From Haliotis asinina (Eukaryota; Mollusca; Gastropoda; Lepetellida; Haliotidae): 64,000 nt of DNA. The position numbers and the translations under genes are program-made. The stretch lies in the NCBI RefSeq assembly GCF_037392515.1, contig NC_090282.1, positions 33,593,054 through 33,657,053 on the forward strand, given 5' to 3'. Shown piece after piece: positions 1-12,975 of this stretch (position 1 is its first letter; the number at the start of each line of letters is the position of its first letter). Below the pieces are notes generated by a model. The model was not told where the DNA came from and ran no database searches. It was given only the letters and a program-made list of their open reading frames with translations.

Positions 1-329
1 CGCTCCTACTTGCTTCTATTTATGGTGATAGTGAGACTCCAAGTAGCTGCATCATTAATAGTTTCAGCGTGAACGTTACTATTTTAACGTCATCTCTAAT
101 TTGTGATAAAACTAAATCTATTTTTTTTAATCTTTTGTAATACATCATTGCCGCACTAATCTCTCCAAGTAATATCCCTTTTTCACGTTTCTTGTATCCT
201 TACCACTGCAACTGAAGTTAGGCTGAACGTATTTTCACAGATATGTCACTCTTTCACATATAAACTACATAAATTGTAGAGAAAAACGCGAAAAATATAT
301 GTTATCCTATTTCTGACAGTACTATAGTT

Positions 330-492
330 TAAACTCTAGACGCTAGTTTTCATTCTGACTGTGATATTTTAGCTGCTTTACTGTCCTATGGTGAACAGTT
401 TTTTAAATATTATATACATATTTCATTTCATTTTCATGTATGTTCTCGTCACGGCATGGCTGTGATCTTTAATCTTAACTCACTAACTCATA
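330..492 (+). repeat. LINE 3' tail fragment
   Basis: Resembles 34725-34885: GCTAGTTTT, GTGATA, then TTCTCGTCACGGCATGGCTG and an ACTCACTAACTCA tail. Confidence 0.5.
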
Positions 493-776
493 AGATTAAT
501 ATTATTCATCATTTATACTAATCCAACACAAAAATAAATGTTTGGATGCAAAACAAACATTTTCCTGAAATGTTTTCATTTCTATTGTATCTCGTAAGCG
601 GCAGAATTTCTGCACTTGTGATTTCAAGATAAAAGAAAATGCACTACCGTGTCAAAGGACTGTATTGACAGGTCTCGATTTTTACTCACCACTGTCGTAT
701 AACAGGAGTACCGCTGTTAGGCTGCAGGAAAGTATACCCTTTTCAATGCCAGCCTAGTTAGAATTTAACAAAAGCG

Positions 777-1166
777 TTACACACCACTTGAAATCTGTTT
801 CTGCATATGATCCGGACTGATTTGAATTTGACACTGGTGTTTTATATATAAGACGGTTAGATGGTAGAAAACCCTTCTTTTCGGTCCTAAAACATATCGA
901 CTTCTTTGATCCGTCGATTGTGGAATAAGCTTAAATGTAATAACTATGCTATTTAAGGCCATGTCTGTTGGAACCATTTCAAACCGTTCATCTAAGGGTG
1001 ACGGGTTTTGTATGTCAGCTTGCTCAGACAGGAAGGGCTGATTCCAATATTCTTTTTGAGTGTATTTAACAACTGCAACATCTGGCAATCTCTCTGGGAG
1101 ACATCTGGCAGCCACTTTAGAGACATTCAATATGTTTATCGTCTCTATTGGGCCAAACGTTTGCAT
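777..1166 (-). other. Unrecognised minus-strand open frame, 129 codons
   Basis: It begins MQTFGPIETINI and is the longest non-repeat frame in the first 5 kb. Composition is plausible for a protein (ERLPDVAVV, EMVPTDMAL), but I see no domain, no signal peptide and no partner exon. It could be an exon of a minus-strand gene running off the left edge, or chance. Confidence 0.2.
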
Positions 1167-4127
1167 ACAAAACCATCATACATGATATTTGTTTGCAGTG
1201 TTAGAATATGACATATTTCACGTGACTGGGTGGATGAAGGACACGAAAATCAGTCGATATATTTATATATTGTGTAATTAAAGGATGGGTGGATTCTGTA
1301 GTGTAGAAATGTTTGCTTCCGGTGAAATGACACCGGAAATTGTGAAATCGAATGGCATCACAATGCGTATTCGGATTCGCTCACAATAACGTATGTAAAT
1401 TGTATGAAATTGCATGTGTGAGTTGTATACAATTTATTCATGCTATTTGTTGATACAAAACCGAAATCACATTGAAATTTAACCTTAACATATGCTTATT
1501 CGGTTTTAAAAGGAAAACTATTTATGTGAGGAATACAATCAATGACTTTGCGTCGTCATAATAGGACTGCCAATGGCATAAAATGATTAATACCAATTTT
1601 CATTAATTTTGTAACCACGATTAATCATCATCTTTAGGAAAGTATCTGAACAATCGGAATATACAGAGACAGAAACTACACTTCATCTTTCAGCTGCACA
1701 CCGGTGTGGTTAAGTGATGGCCCAAAATATACCAATTAAACAGACTCTAACAGGCATGCCAAATTACAGCTTTCTTCTCAAATTACACCAGTGACTAGTA
1801 TCTTTTTATGTTCCAGACTAAGTCAAAAGGGATTAGCAAAGGTATGTTACAAGAACACATGGATGACGCTCTATCTCCATGATATCACATCTCACCGTTG
1901 AGAAGACGGCTCTACATTGTTATCAGGACATGTGTCACTGGAAATAATGTGATGTATGGCAGATAGAAAACCCTCGGCTTCGCCTGTCTTGCACTTACAT
2001 TGTGAATTGCAAATAACCGAACACGTATCTTTCAAACGCTCAAATCTTGATCTTGCATAATATTGCTAACGTCCTGTTTCCTCCCTTCTATTGTTTTGGG
2101 TAATAGCATTAACTACCTCCTAATTGACATCACCATCCGTCCTCTACTTCCCCGTCAGATGAGATAATTGCATCCAATCGTTCCGGCAACGTGTCTAAGG
2201 TGAGTGGACTGAGATCTAATACTGAGTATTGTTCGATCAAATAGTGCTTCTACTGGGTGTTGGATATAGCAATATATATTTGGATATTTGTTTTACTTGG
2301 TATTATTTGTAGCTAAAAGTATTTCGTTCATATATGATGTATTAATAGAAGAATCAGTTCGAATCATTCTGAATGGAACACGGATCACTTTTGGATGGCT
2401 TTTGCATACAATGTACGAAGTAGAACTAAGGAGTGTGAGGAACTAGAATTCAATCTCTCCTTTTGTTGAAATATGGACAATAGTGAACTGCTTGTAAAGC
2501 TTGTAAATATCAACTCCACTTTTGCGAGTTATTCTAGTCCAAACCTCTTTGACCACAGACATAAACAGATGACCATAGACATAAATAGTGTAAGCTAATA
2601 GCATGAATGTTGATAGCATGAATGACGATGACAAGAACAAAGACAACGAAAACAACATTAGTGGTACTTCATTTAGCTTCGAGCAGCGACTTGTGGCTTA
2701 ATGAAATCTCTTTTTCAAGCTTGAGATAAATGTGCTCTCGTGCATTCTAATCTGTGCTAAAGCATAAAAACCTCACTTACACAGAGTGTAAAAACGACTG
2801 GTCTGAGTCCACTTCAGATACAGATATTTCCCGTCCAGTCAAGGGGCGTAGCCAGTAGAAAAATGATGTTTAGGCACAACAATTTTTTAAAAATGGTTGC
2901 TCTTTATGATAATTTTTTCTGAAATAGCTTATCAACTGCTGTGAAAAGTGTTCTTTCAGTATTACGCATGGCTCTTGGGAGAAAATTTAAAACTATGTTA
3001 ATAGTGTCAATATTACTGAGCATCAATAATACTGCTGGACACATAAGCACAAAAAGTTCGAGTAACCAGAAGGGTGTTCTAAATACACCGAATCAAACAT
3101 ACGAGGACTGGTCACAGCCTAGGGTTCATTTCTGTGTTTGACGGATTCATATTTTGTCTTTAATGGTTGACGAGTCGGTGTTTACCTCATCATGATGAAA
3201 CGATAGTCGCCTGTCACAAGCTCATGTGTTGCTGAAGACAAAATTTTAACACAATTTACCAATCAACGACTACTTTTGAGTAAAGTTGGTAAATTGAAAA
3301 AAAATGTTTGGGAAAAAATTTTAATCATGCTTTTGGGAATATGTTATTTAATAAAAGTTGTTATCATTATCTGCAAACTGTTTTTGTAAATAAAGCATCG
3401 ACTCCAAAATGTATGTTCCTTGGCAGAAGTTCATTTTGTCACGCGAGACGGGACGTCAGACAGTTTTGCGCATCACAATGTAAGGGGCGCAACTCTGCAC
3501 ATCCAAATTGACAGCATGGTTGTGCATACATCATGTAAAAGCGTAAGTTGACCAATGAAGCGGCCATAAAATCTCCCAGTCCTCTGATGGGATTTGAACA
3601 ACGTGTATTCTGATCCAAGGTCAGACACCTTATCAACACATTAAGCGGATTTTTCCTGACAGCAGGCAAACTGTTTACATGTTGCTATGGTAACATAGGT
3701 CCAGTTAACGTCAGCGGTACTCCAGGAATGTTCCCGCTGATAACGCGTTATGTCTGTGTTTACCATTGCCATGTGTTCACACAGACAATCATGGACAACT
3801 CCCACTGTATCGAGGCATATGGGTCACACTTGAACCGGTGATGATTATCAATATGATAGGCATATGATCGCGCAGATAAAATACGGCACGGCGCCCTGTG
3901 AGGTTTTGTAGTTGTCTCCCTTACATCATACGCTTTCACTTCTCATGCCAGTTTTGCTGTAATGTCTGTTTATCATCGGTCGGCTTTCATGAGATCTACT
4001 TTCAGTCCTGTTAAACAATCAGTATGTCACATGCCCTCTACAACAACAGATCAGGTTGTCATATACCTAGAGTGAAAAATATGACAATATGACACTTGTC
4101 AATTTTGCCAAGAAATGTACTCCGAAA

Positions 4128-4139
4128 CTATATAAAAGG
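4128..4139 (+). promoter_or_regulatory. Possible TATA box
   Basis: CTATATAAAAGGG is a strong TATA-box match, 1.3 kb upstream of the gene 1 start codon. It would need a long or spliced 5' untranslated region to serve gene 1. The start of transcription would be near 4160. Nothing else in the flanks confirms it. Confidence 0.3.
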
Positions 4140-5466
4140 GAGGACACTCAAGCCATGTGCGTAACTGTTAGCCACGCGGTTTATCCTGCGCGACTCAACC
4201 GGAAGTTAAGTCACTGTTGTCGTCAGTAGCTAAATGTGTTGACATGAGACTGAGACAGCGGTATTGTTACATGGGGGCGTTGTACGCAGACTACGTGTGC
4301 ATTACAAAGATCTGCCCGAATCACTGGGTTTAAAGGAGCGCCATTATAATCAGGGCAGATAAGCATTGGGAAACAAACGCTCATTTCGCAAACTATGTTT
4401 CATTATCTCACTTTGTTTCAGCAAGACTACCAAGACCAACACCTAGTCTTTGCAATAAATATATTTAAATCATCTTGATGACTTTTAACGATTAGGAGAA
4501 AAAGATTTTTCTTGTTCAAACTGAAACTGCAGCAATCATGACTTACAAAGTATTTTAGTATAGCATGGACGTTAATATATTTATATCTGAGTGTGCTGAC
4601 GGACTGCACTTGTAACCTGGAGTTACAAAATCCCTTATCCCTCCTCTTAAAGTCGCACTTGCTTTCCACCGAACAGAACGGCCAAAATGACTCGCAAGAT
4701 CAAATCAGTCACAAAACACTAAAGTAGATCCTAACAATCTACCCTGTTGCCCGCCAGTTGTAGTAGCATAATACAAGCAATACAACCACATACCCCTTTC
4801 CACATTCATGTGAAAACTCGGTCAATGGAGTTTCCTGTACTATGGTTACGACATCATAAACCAGCGATGCTATCTAGTAGTAGGGAAAGGATGAGCGTAC
4901 CCTGCTCCACACGTATGTGTCCATATTCAGCATTTATCTGGATTATTGGAATATCTCACTTGTCCATATAAGAGGTACCCTCTTCTAGGTACAGCTTCAT
5001 TGTTTCCCCACCTGCATGTTCCATGAAAGCACCTGTAAATAATAGAGCCTGACCGAAAAGAAACAGGATGAGCAACATTCACCCTGTCAGGTTAACCTGA
5101 CATGCAAACAGCCAAATCACACGTTGCGATCCTCTAATCACAAGTGACCTCTTGCGATAAACAAGAAGTATTGAAGATATGTTCTGCCCAGGAGGAGCAC
5201 AGAAACTGTGTTCAAGCATTTGTACATGGAATAACGTGTATCACATAGCCCGAACGCGACCCACCTAACTGACCTTATTTTCCACCTACCCAGAATAGTT
5301 ATGAATGTTGCAATACATGGACGTTTACACTGATTAGGTTGATATCACGTTACTAGGTCTCTTGGGTATGTGTGGGTCTACGTAGAAGTTGACCTTTTGA
5401 TGGACCTTGTATACAGCCTTTCCTCAGTCTCCTGATGTGATCGTACTTGGTCGTATTTGAGCAACT

Positions 5467-8400
5467 ATGTGTTTTAGGGAATATTATACTGGGTTGTTCA
5501 TGCTGCTCTGCTCATCATACATTTCCGGTAGGTTTCCTACAATTCTCTACAGTGAAATACTGGGTGTTTAATCTGATGTCAACGGATCATTTGAAATACG
5601 GATTTTTTAATAACTTGTGTAGTTGAAAATATATGTTGATGACCTTTGCTTAAGAACTTACAAATGTCTTTTGGAAGGGATGATTTGCACAACTGTCTTT
5701 TATTTCCTGTCGGGAAATCAAAGTCGTTACGTTTGTTTCGTTTCCATTTCCTTCTTGTAGGTATGTTAGTACTTTGAAAAAAAAGTTATAAGTGCATGTG
5801 AATTTCGCAGATGCTGCGTCTTCTTGTGGTAATTCAAATCTGACGGCAACATTTAACACTAGCTATCTTGTATCTCCCGGGTATCCATCGATTTCATCCG
5901 GGTAAGTCTCAACTTGGCATGCCAACGCTTACTGTATGTAGACGAGCTAGTATCTGTAATCGAATGTTCAGAAACATGAATGTGCATAGTGCACAATGCA
6001 TGTAAAATATAGTTTGTTTTTTATCCGACTTCAAATCAGCTCGAAATACAACGGTTGTACTTGCTGTTTCTCTTGGGTATGTGTGAGGATCAAAAGTAGG
6101 CAGATGTATGCAAACTTACAGTATATAAATCTGATTCTAAGCAGTTACAACTGTATAAATATTGTAAATCACACTTGCCAGGAAATGTATTGTACGTATT
6201 TATGCATACGGTATTAGATCTTACTGGGTTCACTCATGTTTTACATTCAGTGAGGATTCGTGCACATGGTTAATCTCAAAGTCGTCAACCTCTGACAGGA
6301 TCCATGTACGCCTTCAAGTAAAACATATGAATTTAACAGATTCGTTAACTGTCTGCACGAAGGATTACATTGAGATATTTGATGGTACGTACCATACAAT
6401 GCACCATTTATACGTAAAAGTAGATATACATGGCTTATCTTCTTAAGCGTAATTAAGTCTTAAATTACTATATGTCATTATATTAATTATCGTTATGTGT
6501 AACAGATCCTGATAATGTATGCATGTGTGTATGTATGAATGTATGATGTTTGTAAAATCATACACATTGTTTGAACTGCATGTTTCACCGTAGGACCAAC
6601 AACCTCTTCGTACAGCTTGGGAAGATGGTGTGGGCAACAAAAGCTTATGGTACAGAGTACATGGAATTCCCTAACTGTCCACTATAAGCGCAGCAACAGC
6701 ACCATACACGTCAAAGGATTCCGGCTCATGTACTTCCAGACTGATGGTAAGACTAATGTAGAAACACTGGTCGTGAGATCGGTGAACACATTCCAATGGC
6801 ATACATGTCCTGTCGGTAAGATTGGTGTACATATTCTAATATTAAGTCTGGTGTACACATTGTAATTGTCAGACTGTTGTACATGTTCTATCAGTATGGC
6901 TAATGTACATGTTCTAGCAGTAAGACTGGTGTACGTGTTCTGTTGGTTACATTGGTGTACATATTCTAATGTTAAGTCTGGTGTACACATTGTAATTGTA
7001 AGACTGATGTACATGTTCTAGCAGTAAGACTGATGTACGTGTTCTAGCAGTAAGACTGATGTACATGTTCTTGCAGTAAGACTGGTGTACGTGTTTTGTT
7101 GGTTAGATTGGTGTACATATTTTAATGTTAAGTCTGGTGTACACATTGTAATTGTAAGACTGATGTACATGTTCTAGCAGTAAGGCTGATGTACATGTTC
7201 TTGAGGTAAGACTGGTGTACGTGTTCTGTTGGTTAGATTGGTGTACATATTCTAATGTTAAGTCTGGTGTACACATTGTAATTGTAAGACTGATGTACAT
7301 GTTCTAGCAGTAAGACTGATGTACATGTTCTAGCAGTAAGACTGGTGTACGTGTTCTGTTGGTTAGAGTGATGTACATATTCTAATGTTAAGTCTGGTGT
7401 ACACATTGTAATTGTAAGACTGATGTACATGTTCTAGCAGTAAGACTGATGTACATGTTCTTGAGGTAAGACTGGTGTACGTGTTCTGTTGGTTAGATTG
7501 GTGTACATATTCTAATGTTAAGTCTGGTGTACACATTGTAATTGTAAGACTGATGTACATGTTCTAGCAGTAAGACTGATGTACATGTTCTAGCAGTAAG
7601 ACTGGTGTACGTGTTCTGTTGGTTAGAGTGATGTACATATTCTAATGTTAAGTCTGGTGTACACATTGTAATTGTAAGACTGATGTACATGTTCTAGCAG
7701 TAAGACTGATGTACATGTTCTTGAGGTAAGACTGGTGTACGTGTTCTGTTGGTTAGATTGGTGTACATATTCTAATGTTAAGTCTGGTGTACACATTGTA
7801 ATTGTAAGACTGATGTACATGTTCTAGCAGTAAGACTGATGTACATGTTCTAGCAGTAAGACTGGTGTACGTGTTCTGTTGGTTAGAGTGATGTACATAT
7901 TCTAATGTTAAGTCTGGTGTACACATTGTAATTGTAAGACTGATGTACATGTTCTAGCAGTAAGACTGATGTACATGTTCTTGAGGTAAGACTGGTGTAC
8001 GTGTTCTGTTGGTTAGATTGGTGTACATATTCTAATGTTAAGTCTGGTGTACACATTGTAATTGTAAGACTGATGTACATGTTCTAGCAGTAAGACTGAT
8101 GTACATGTTCTAGCAGTAAGACTGATGTACATGTTCTAGCAGTAAGACTGATGTACATGTTCTAGCAGTAAGATTCGAAACTAACATTTCCTATTATAAA
8201 CATTCCAAGGTGTTGAAAGCCTGTCGTTGAAGCTTCATTTCAATGTTTCGTTTTCACGTTTGTCACATTGGGTCAGATCACCTTTGATCAGAAATAGAGA
8301 ATACTTACACAAGGTTATAGTTCTGTTCATTACCAGGTTGTTGGATTTATGTGTAGAACAAGGGAATGTATTTCTTTTTAAAGAACCATGGTCATGTGGA

Positions 8401-11400
8401 GGGATGTACAATGCAACTACAGAAGGCGCCTTTCTGCAGGCCCCAGGCTATCCTACATCGTACAGGACGTATGTTGTCATACTTATGTTTGTTCAGCATT
8501 AGTTGAAAGGTAAACAGAAATGTTAAAACTCTCACCTGTCCCTCATGAGAATTCAGTCCCATTACCAACTGGCCATGGTATTCCATCGCATATTGTTAGA
8601 AATGACCAAGGCTGTATGACACATGGCAGGTGGTAGAATGATATACGTAACATTTGGATGGGCTTTGATACATCTTTTCAATTCGTAAACATGTTTCATT
8701 TGTAGGAAACAAGGAAGAATTGAACTGTTTGGTATAACTGTATTCAATCTAGTGGGATCTGTTTCGTTGGATAGTCGAGGGTGTTCCCATAGTGAATTAT
8801 GTAAATGTGTTTTCAGAGTAAATCTTACCTTGGTTTTAAGGTTCGATTTTGTATTCAATGAATTTGATCGTTATGTTTCAGTGACACGAACTGTCTTTGG
8901 GTGATAGAAGTCCCCAACGATTTCAATATACGTGTAATTGTTGAGGACTACGATATACTCTCGTCTAAAGACTGCTATGGTGATGACCTCCGATTCGTTG
9001 ATGGTAAGTTCAATAAACCGTCAATCTTAATTTAGAAAAAAAAAACGCAAGAAGACAATGAGAACGGCGATTATCCACGTTCTACAGGATATGAATTGTG
9101 TGGCGAATTTAAATTTAAACAGCAGAATCTAAGGCCTTTAGATCACACCCACAGTCTTTGATAGGGCAACTATGGATTAATATCTACATGCGATTGTAAT
9201 TAATGCACTGCTTCTGTCAGGAAGGAGCCCTCATTCGCGGGAAATTGGCGTGTTATGTGGCTCGCAAGCTGGACCTGGCATTCGTCAGTTCACCTCATCT
9301 GGCCAAGTGATGCGCATCGAGTTCTCTGCTGATCCAAGCCGTGCAGTTGTGAGACCCAGAGGATTTAAATTAGCATATCTGAAAGGGAAATTTGACCGTA
9401 AGTGTTAAATAAAGTTCATTTGCTTAAAAGGTACAGTGTACCTGGACCACTGCACGTGACATGTGCAGGGATGATGACCAGTGAGCCCCCAGTAGGGTTG
9501 TGTTCAGCGGAGCATGTCGTCTATGATCAGAAACAAGGACGTGGACAAGAAAACCTCCCCCCCAAACTCCACTTTTGAAAATATTACAACACCTTGCTTT
9601 ATCTCGCATTCACGTAAATGTATCTGTTTCTGAAATGATGTACTTTAAGTATTATACCTGACTAGCATGTTACTTTGCATTAAACATCTTCAGATTTCAC
9701 ATCAAAATTAACGTTTGGAATCTTTTACACTTTCAGCATGTGAGGACAGACATGTATGGGCATCTCAAACGCAGAAATTTATAACGTCGCCGAATTTCCC
9801 TAGTAACTATACAAGGTAACGTTGTACTTCCAATTTAGACATTTGTTTTCTGGTAACATGCAAGCAACAATTCATACAAGCACGGATAATTGAAATTGAG
9901 ACATACAGTATTGTGCATTAATTAACATTATGCAATTCATACTTAATTGATGTGTTGCAGCTCACTGTCATGGCAGATTGCATGTTATAGGTGTAACAAT
10001 GACAAGTGGAAATGTAGGTTCACATGTTTATGGGGAACATCTCAAGTTTAGAGGTAGTCTTGTCGTCTAAACGCTTGTAATTCGCTTTGAGGTACTGCGT
10101 CCCTTGGTTTCAATCCAATTTCGTCCTTAATGTGGTTCAAGGTTTGTCTGCACCATGAGTGTGTGTCCAGCAGTGTCTAAAACCTGTGTCACTTGTAGGG
10201 GTGGCTACTGAAGGGTAAACAACTATGACGATAGCAATGGCCTATTGCGACCCACGATATAGCTATTGCAATACTATAGCATTAGGTTCTTGGCGCCTTG
10301 AATTGTGTCATTTATAGTCATTTCCCAAAGGACTGCATACTTTACGTGGAATAAAATATGTGGAAGTGTTTTATTCTCTTTTTGCGACTGATAAGACAAA
10401 GTTTGTTTAAGAGTTAACAGTTGCGGATAACTCTAAATCAAAGTAAACCCCTCGGGTGCTTCCGAAATTTGCTATCGATGCGTCGATAAGTTTTCCTTTC
10501 TACATCGATTAGTTGCTATCGGGAAATGAACAATTGCAATCCATCGATAGTTCGATGTATCTTTACAACCCCTATCACCTGGAGATTCCACCTCAGATTA
10601 AATGCACAGGCTATGGTGTAAATAAATTACAGTTCATAACGGAGTTCAACCCAACTCACTCACGACCACAAGTACTCACTCATTCACTCTCACTCACTCT
10701 CAACACTTTTGTGTTCAGTAACCTAGCTCCTTTCTTTTGCAGTAACAGTAACTGTTTGTGGAGAATAGAGACCCGGAGCCCGGGATATATGGTACAGGTG
10801 ACCCCTCTTCACTTCTCTGTACAGTCTTCTGCGAACTGCACCTCTGATTACCTCTCTATATATGACGGTGAGTGTTGTGGTCGCATTGTGATTAAGCGCG
10901 AAAGAAAGTATAATTTTATTTGAAACACAATTATAAATATACATACATTTTAACTTGAAATAATATGCTGCGAGGAAACCGCTCAATGTTATGAAGTGGT
11001 ACTAACACATATGTTGTAACTGTGAGCAAAGGGCCATCTAAACATGTTTGAAAGATGATGTATATAATTATACGTGTACATGTCAACCTCAAATGTTAAA
11101 CATGCATGTATATGTCGTACAGTGACTTCCTGGCGTTTTGACAAGGTATTACCTTTCAAGATTGTAACTTTTCCACTTCTTGAGTTTCATCTCGGTAGGT
11201 AGGATTTCACATTGTACCACCAAAAATATTACTATGTCACTGATAACATTAACTGGGCACCCTCTCTGTTCCTGGTATCATAGCAGTTAATTCAAGGTAT
11301 TATTTTACTTTAAAATAGTTTTTGATAATTAACAGTGTAGCCATTCTGCAGTTCCGTTTTGCCTACGTTGCCAACTTCTTTCTTTATTGTCATCACAACG

Positions 11401-11966
11401 TTCCTGGGCCAAAAACTTTGTGTGATCAATAAAGAAACATTTGACACCCACAACATGTATCTTTTATCAGAATACCAACTTCCACATGCCAAAACCTATA
11501 GCTAACCTGCTTCGTGTGTAATTCCAGGCCAGAGTGCGGGACCAGGGGATGTCCCTATTGGAAAGTGGTGTGGTCATGACATGCCAGCTGTACATAGTAG
11601 CCAGTCAAACATGTTGCTTATTTTCCACACTGATGGCGATCATTCACGGTCGGGTTTCAATATCAGCTATACTGAAATACCACGCCCAGGACGTGAGTGT
11701 TCACAATACTGATAGCATGGATTGTGTTGTAAATTTTTCAATTATTTCTCAACTGCATCTGCATCTGAGCGTGCTCAAATAAAACGGTGTATTAATACCG
11801 TTGTGAACATACAATAACATTTCTTATTTCATTACCAGCTCTATGGGGAATATATGTTAGTGCCTTTCTTTGTTTTTCAGCTACCAATGTTGGTGCCGGA
11901 CGGGTTGTTTCATCGAAGCTCGGTTGGCTACTTGTTCTTTCGTTATCAACTGTTTTGCACTTTTAA
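5467..11966 (+). CDS. Gene 1: three-CUB secreted or GPI-anchored surface protein (11 exons)
   Basis: Predicted coding exons: 5467-5527, 5811-5901, 6251-6384, 6594-6746, 8384-8468, 8882-9003, 9221-9397, 9737-9815, 10743-10867, 11528-11692, 11881-11966. Together they give 1278 nt, or 425 residues plus stop. The first exon encodes a signal peptide starting MCFREYY and continuing with the hydrophobic run LFMLLCSS; it ends in phase 1 at a GTAGGT donor. Three CUB domains follow. The last exon encodes a small polar stretch (VGAGRVVSSK) and a hydrophobic tail, GWLLVLSLSTVL, that ends two residues before the stop, which is typical of a GPI-anchor signal. There is no protease, EGF or other domain, so this is not tolloid or BMP1. 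Function is unknown; extracellular binding is the usual CUB role. The start was chosen because it gives a signal peptide and the right phase. A duplicate of the last two exons lies at 16379-16817. Confidence 0.85.
5811..6746 (+). CDS. Gene 1 CUB1 exon trio
   Basis: Exon A 5811-5901 (SSCGN, VSPGYP), exon B 6251-6384 (CTWLI, CTKDYIEIFDG), exon C 6594-6746 (GRWCGQ, GFRLMYF). All four CUB cysteines are present, and the Asp three residues after the third Cys is kept. The donor of exon C at 6747 abuts the 26-bp minisatellite. Confidence 0.88.
6747..8172 (+). repeat. Minisatellite, 26-bp unit in 130- and 260-bp higher-order repeats
   Basis: The 26-bp unit begins TAAGACTGATGTACATG and ends TTCTAGCAG; there are about 55 units, degenerate in the first 150 bp. 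Five variant units form a 130-bp block. From about 7090 to 8080 two kinds of block alternate (one with TTAGATTGGTG and TTGAGG, the other with TTAGAGTGATG and TAGCAG), giving a 260-bp higher-order period. It fills most of the intron between 6746 and 8384. Nearly every unit contains GTAAGA or a close variant. Confidence 0.93.
8384..9397 (+). CDS. Gene 1 CUB2 exon trio
   Basis: Exon A 8384-8468 (WSCGGMY, QAPGYP), exon B 8882-9003 (NCLWVI, CYGDDLRFVDG), exon C 9221-9397 (GVLCGS, FTSSGQVMRIEF, GFKLAYL). This is the longest exon C of gene 1 (177 nt) because of a longer C-terminal linker. Four cysteines, phases 1-2-1-1. Confidence 0.88.
9737..11692 (+). CDS. Gene 1 CUB3 exon trio
   Basis: Exon A 9737-9815 (PCEDRHVW, TSPNFP), exon B 10743-10867 (NCLWRIE, CTSDYLSIYDG), exon C 11528-11692 (GKWCGHDMP, IFHTDGDHS, GFNISY). 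The Gly-Gly that usually follows the first Cys is replaced by E-D. Exon C lies just inside the left edge of the tandem duplication, and a second copy is at 16379-16543. Confidence 0.87.
11881..11966 (+). CDS. Gene 1 terminal exon, GPI-anchor-like hydrophobic tail
   Basis: The acceptor follows a strong pyrimidine tract (CTTTGTTTTTCAG). The exon enters in phase 1, reads P-T-N-V-G-A-G, then S-S-K and a roughly 12-residue hydrophobic run, and stops at 11964-11966. With no basic cytoplasmic tail after the hydrophobic run, GPI attachment is more likely than a transmembrane helix. A possible poly(A) signal AATAAA is at 12430-12435. Confidence 0.8.
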
Positions 11967-12429
11967 GTATTTATACATGCACACCTGAACACCTGAGTGG
12001 TATTAAAAGTACTTTGGTTAAATCCTAATGGGCAGTTTTGAGTTTGATTTATAATTAGTTTGACTGATATCGTTTCAGCACATAAGTTGTTCATTCGTTA
12101 CTTCCTTTATTCGAACTTTTACAGTAATAATTGTACATGAAGAATAATGGTATATGAAGAATAAGAAAAGAACGACAGTGATATTAATTAATGCATGTAT
12201 CTTGTTTGTTTATTGTGTTTGTATTGTACATTAATATATGCAGGTATTTGAATCTGATTTGCGTGCGGTTGTCGTAACATTACATGTCGTGTAATAGGTA
12301 CTGTTGACTCCTCTAAGATCCTCTCAGTAACCTTTCTGTCAAAACGCCAAAGAGTTCCAATTTTAGTCCATCTTTTCTGAAAACGTTTGACGGACGGACA
12401 CAATATGCAGGATTAAGAGATAATGCATG

Positions 12430-12435
12430 AATAAA
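12430..12435 (+). terminator. Possible poly(A) signal of gene 1
   Basis: AATAAA about 460 bp after the stop at 11966; the same motif follows the duplicated terminal exon in copy 2. Confidence 0.35.
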
Positions 12436-12589
12436 AATTCCCTGGTTGCGTTGGAAGTATGTACGCCATGTTTGGTCTCTATGATAGTACACAAGATCTG
12501 ACTTGGTGGATGTTGGTATACGTTGAAATCGACAATATTGTAAGTATATCATCACTCAGAGTACGTAATCTCCCTGTGTCATTGGATAA

Positions 12590-12665
12590 GCCACTATTAG
12601 CGATATTCCAGCTATATCACGGCGACGGGCACCAGAGATTGGCTTAACACATTGTACCCATTATT
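12590..12665 (-). repeat. SINE-like fragment, family 1
   Basis: Contains GCGATATTCCAGC, TATCACGGCG and CACCAGAGATTGGC, matching part of the fuller copy at 37287-37446. It is repeated at 17445-17520 in copy 2. Confidence 0.6.
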
Positions 12666-12804
12666 TGGCGCTGGCGTGTCATGTTAAAGCTTGTCGAGTC
12701 TGACAATTGTGTGATGTTTTAATCAGTGGAACGTTTTACTACTTGTTCCAGGCGTCTAGATGTATACAAGTATATCGTAGACATCTGGAGATGTAGAACC
12801 TGTC

Positions 12805-12975
12805 AAGATGCGGGTTAGAACTTCAGTAATCCATGCTTGTCCTAAAAGACGACTAACGGGATCAGGTTGTCGGGCTCTCTGACTTGTTTGACACATGTTA
12901 TCGGTTCCTATTTACGCAAGTCGATGCTCATGCTGTTGACCATCGGATTGTCTGGTCCACACTCGATCGAGACAC
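12805..12975 (+). repeat. SINE-like fragment, family 2
   Basis: Contains CATGCTTGTCCTAAAAG, CGACTAACGGGATC, GATGCTCATGCTGTTGA and GGATTGTCTGGTCC, shared with 57265-57533. It is repeated at about 17661-17832 in copy 2. Confidence 0.65.

Larger units (their letters stand above)
1..5466. other. Intergenic region upstream of gene 1
   Basis: Holds a LINE tail fragment (330-492), one unrecognised minus-strand frame (777-1166), a possible tRNA-derived scrap at about 3570-3640 (GATGGGATTTGAACAACG) and a possible TATA box (4128). I see no CUB exon and nothing else I can name. Confidence 0.5.

Noticed and set aside
2941-3141. Possible signal peptide (MLIVSILLSI) upstream of gene 1
   Set aside because: No donor in the right phase follows; 5467-5527 fits much better.
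6682-8080. Ladder of minus-strand 65-codon open frames and one of 110 codons
   Set aside because: They recur every 130 bp with near-identical sequence and are a by-product of the minisatellite period.
6747-8172. Array resembling a CRISPR at first sight
   Set aside because: Units are contiguous with no unique spacers, and the setting is a eukaryotic intron.
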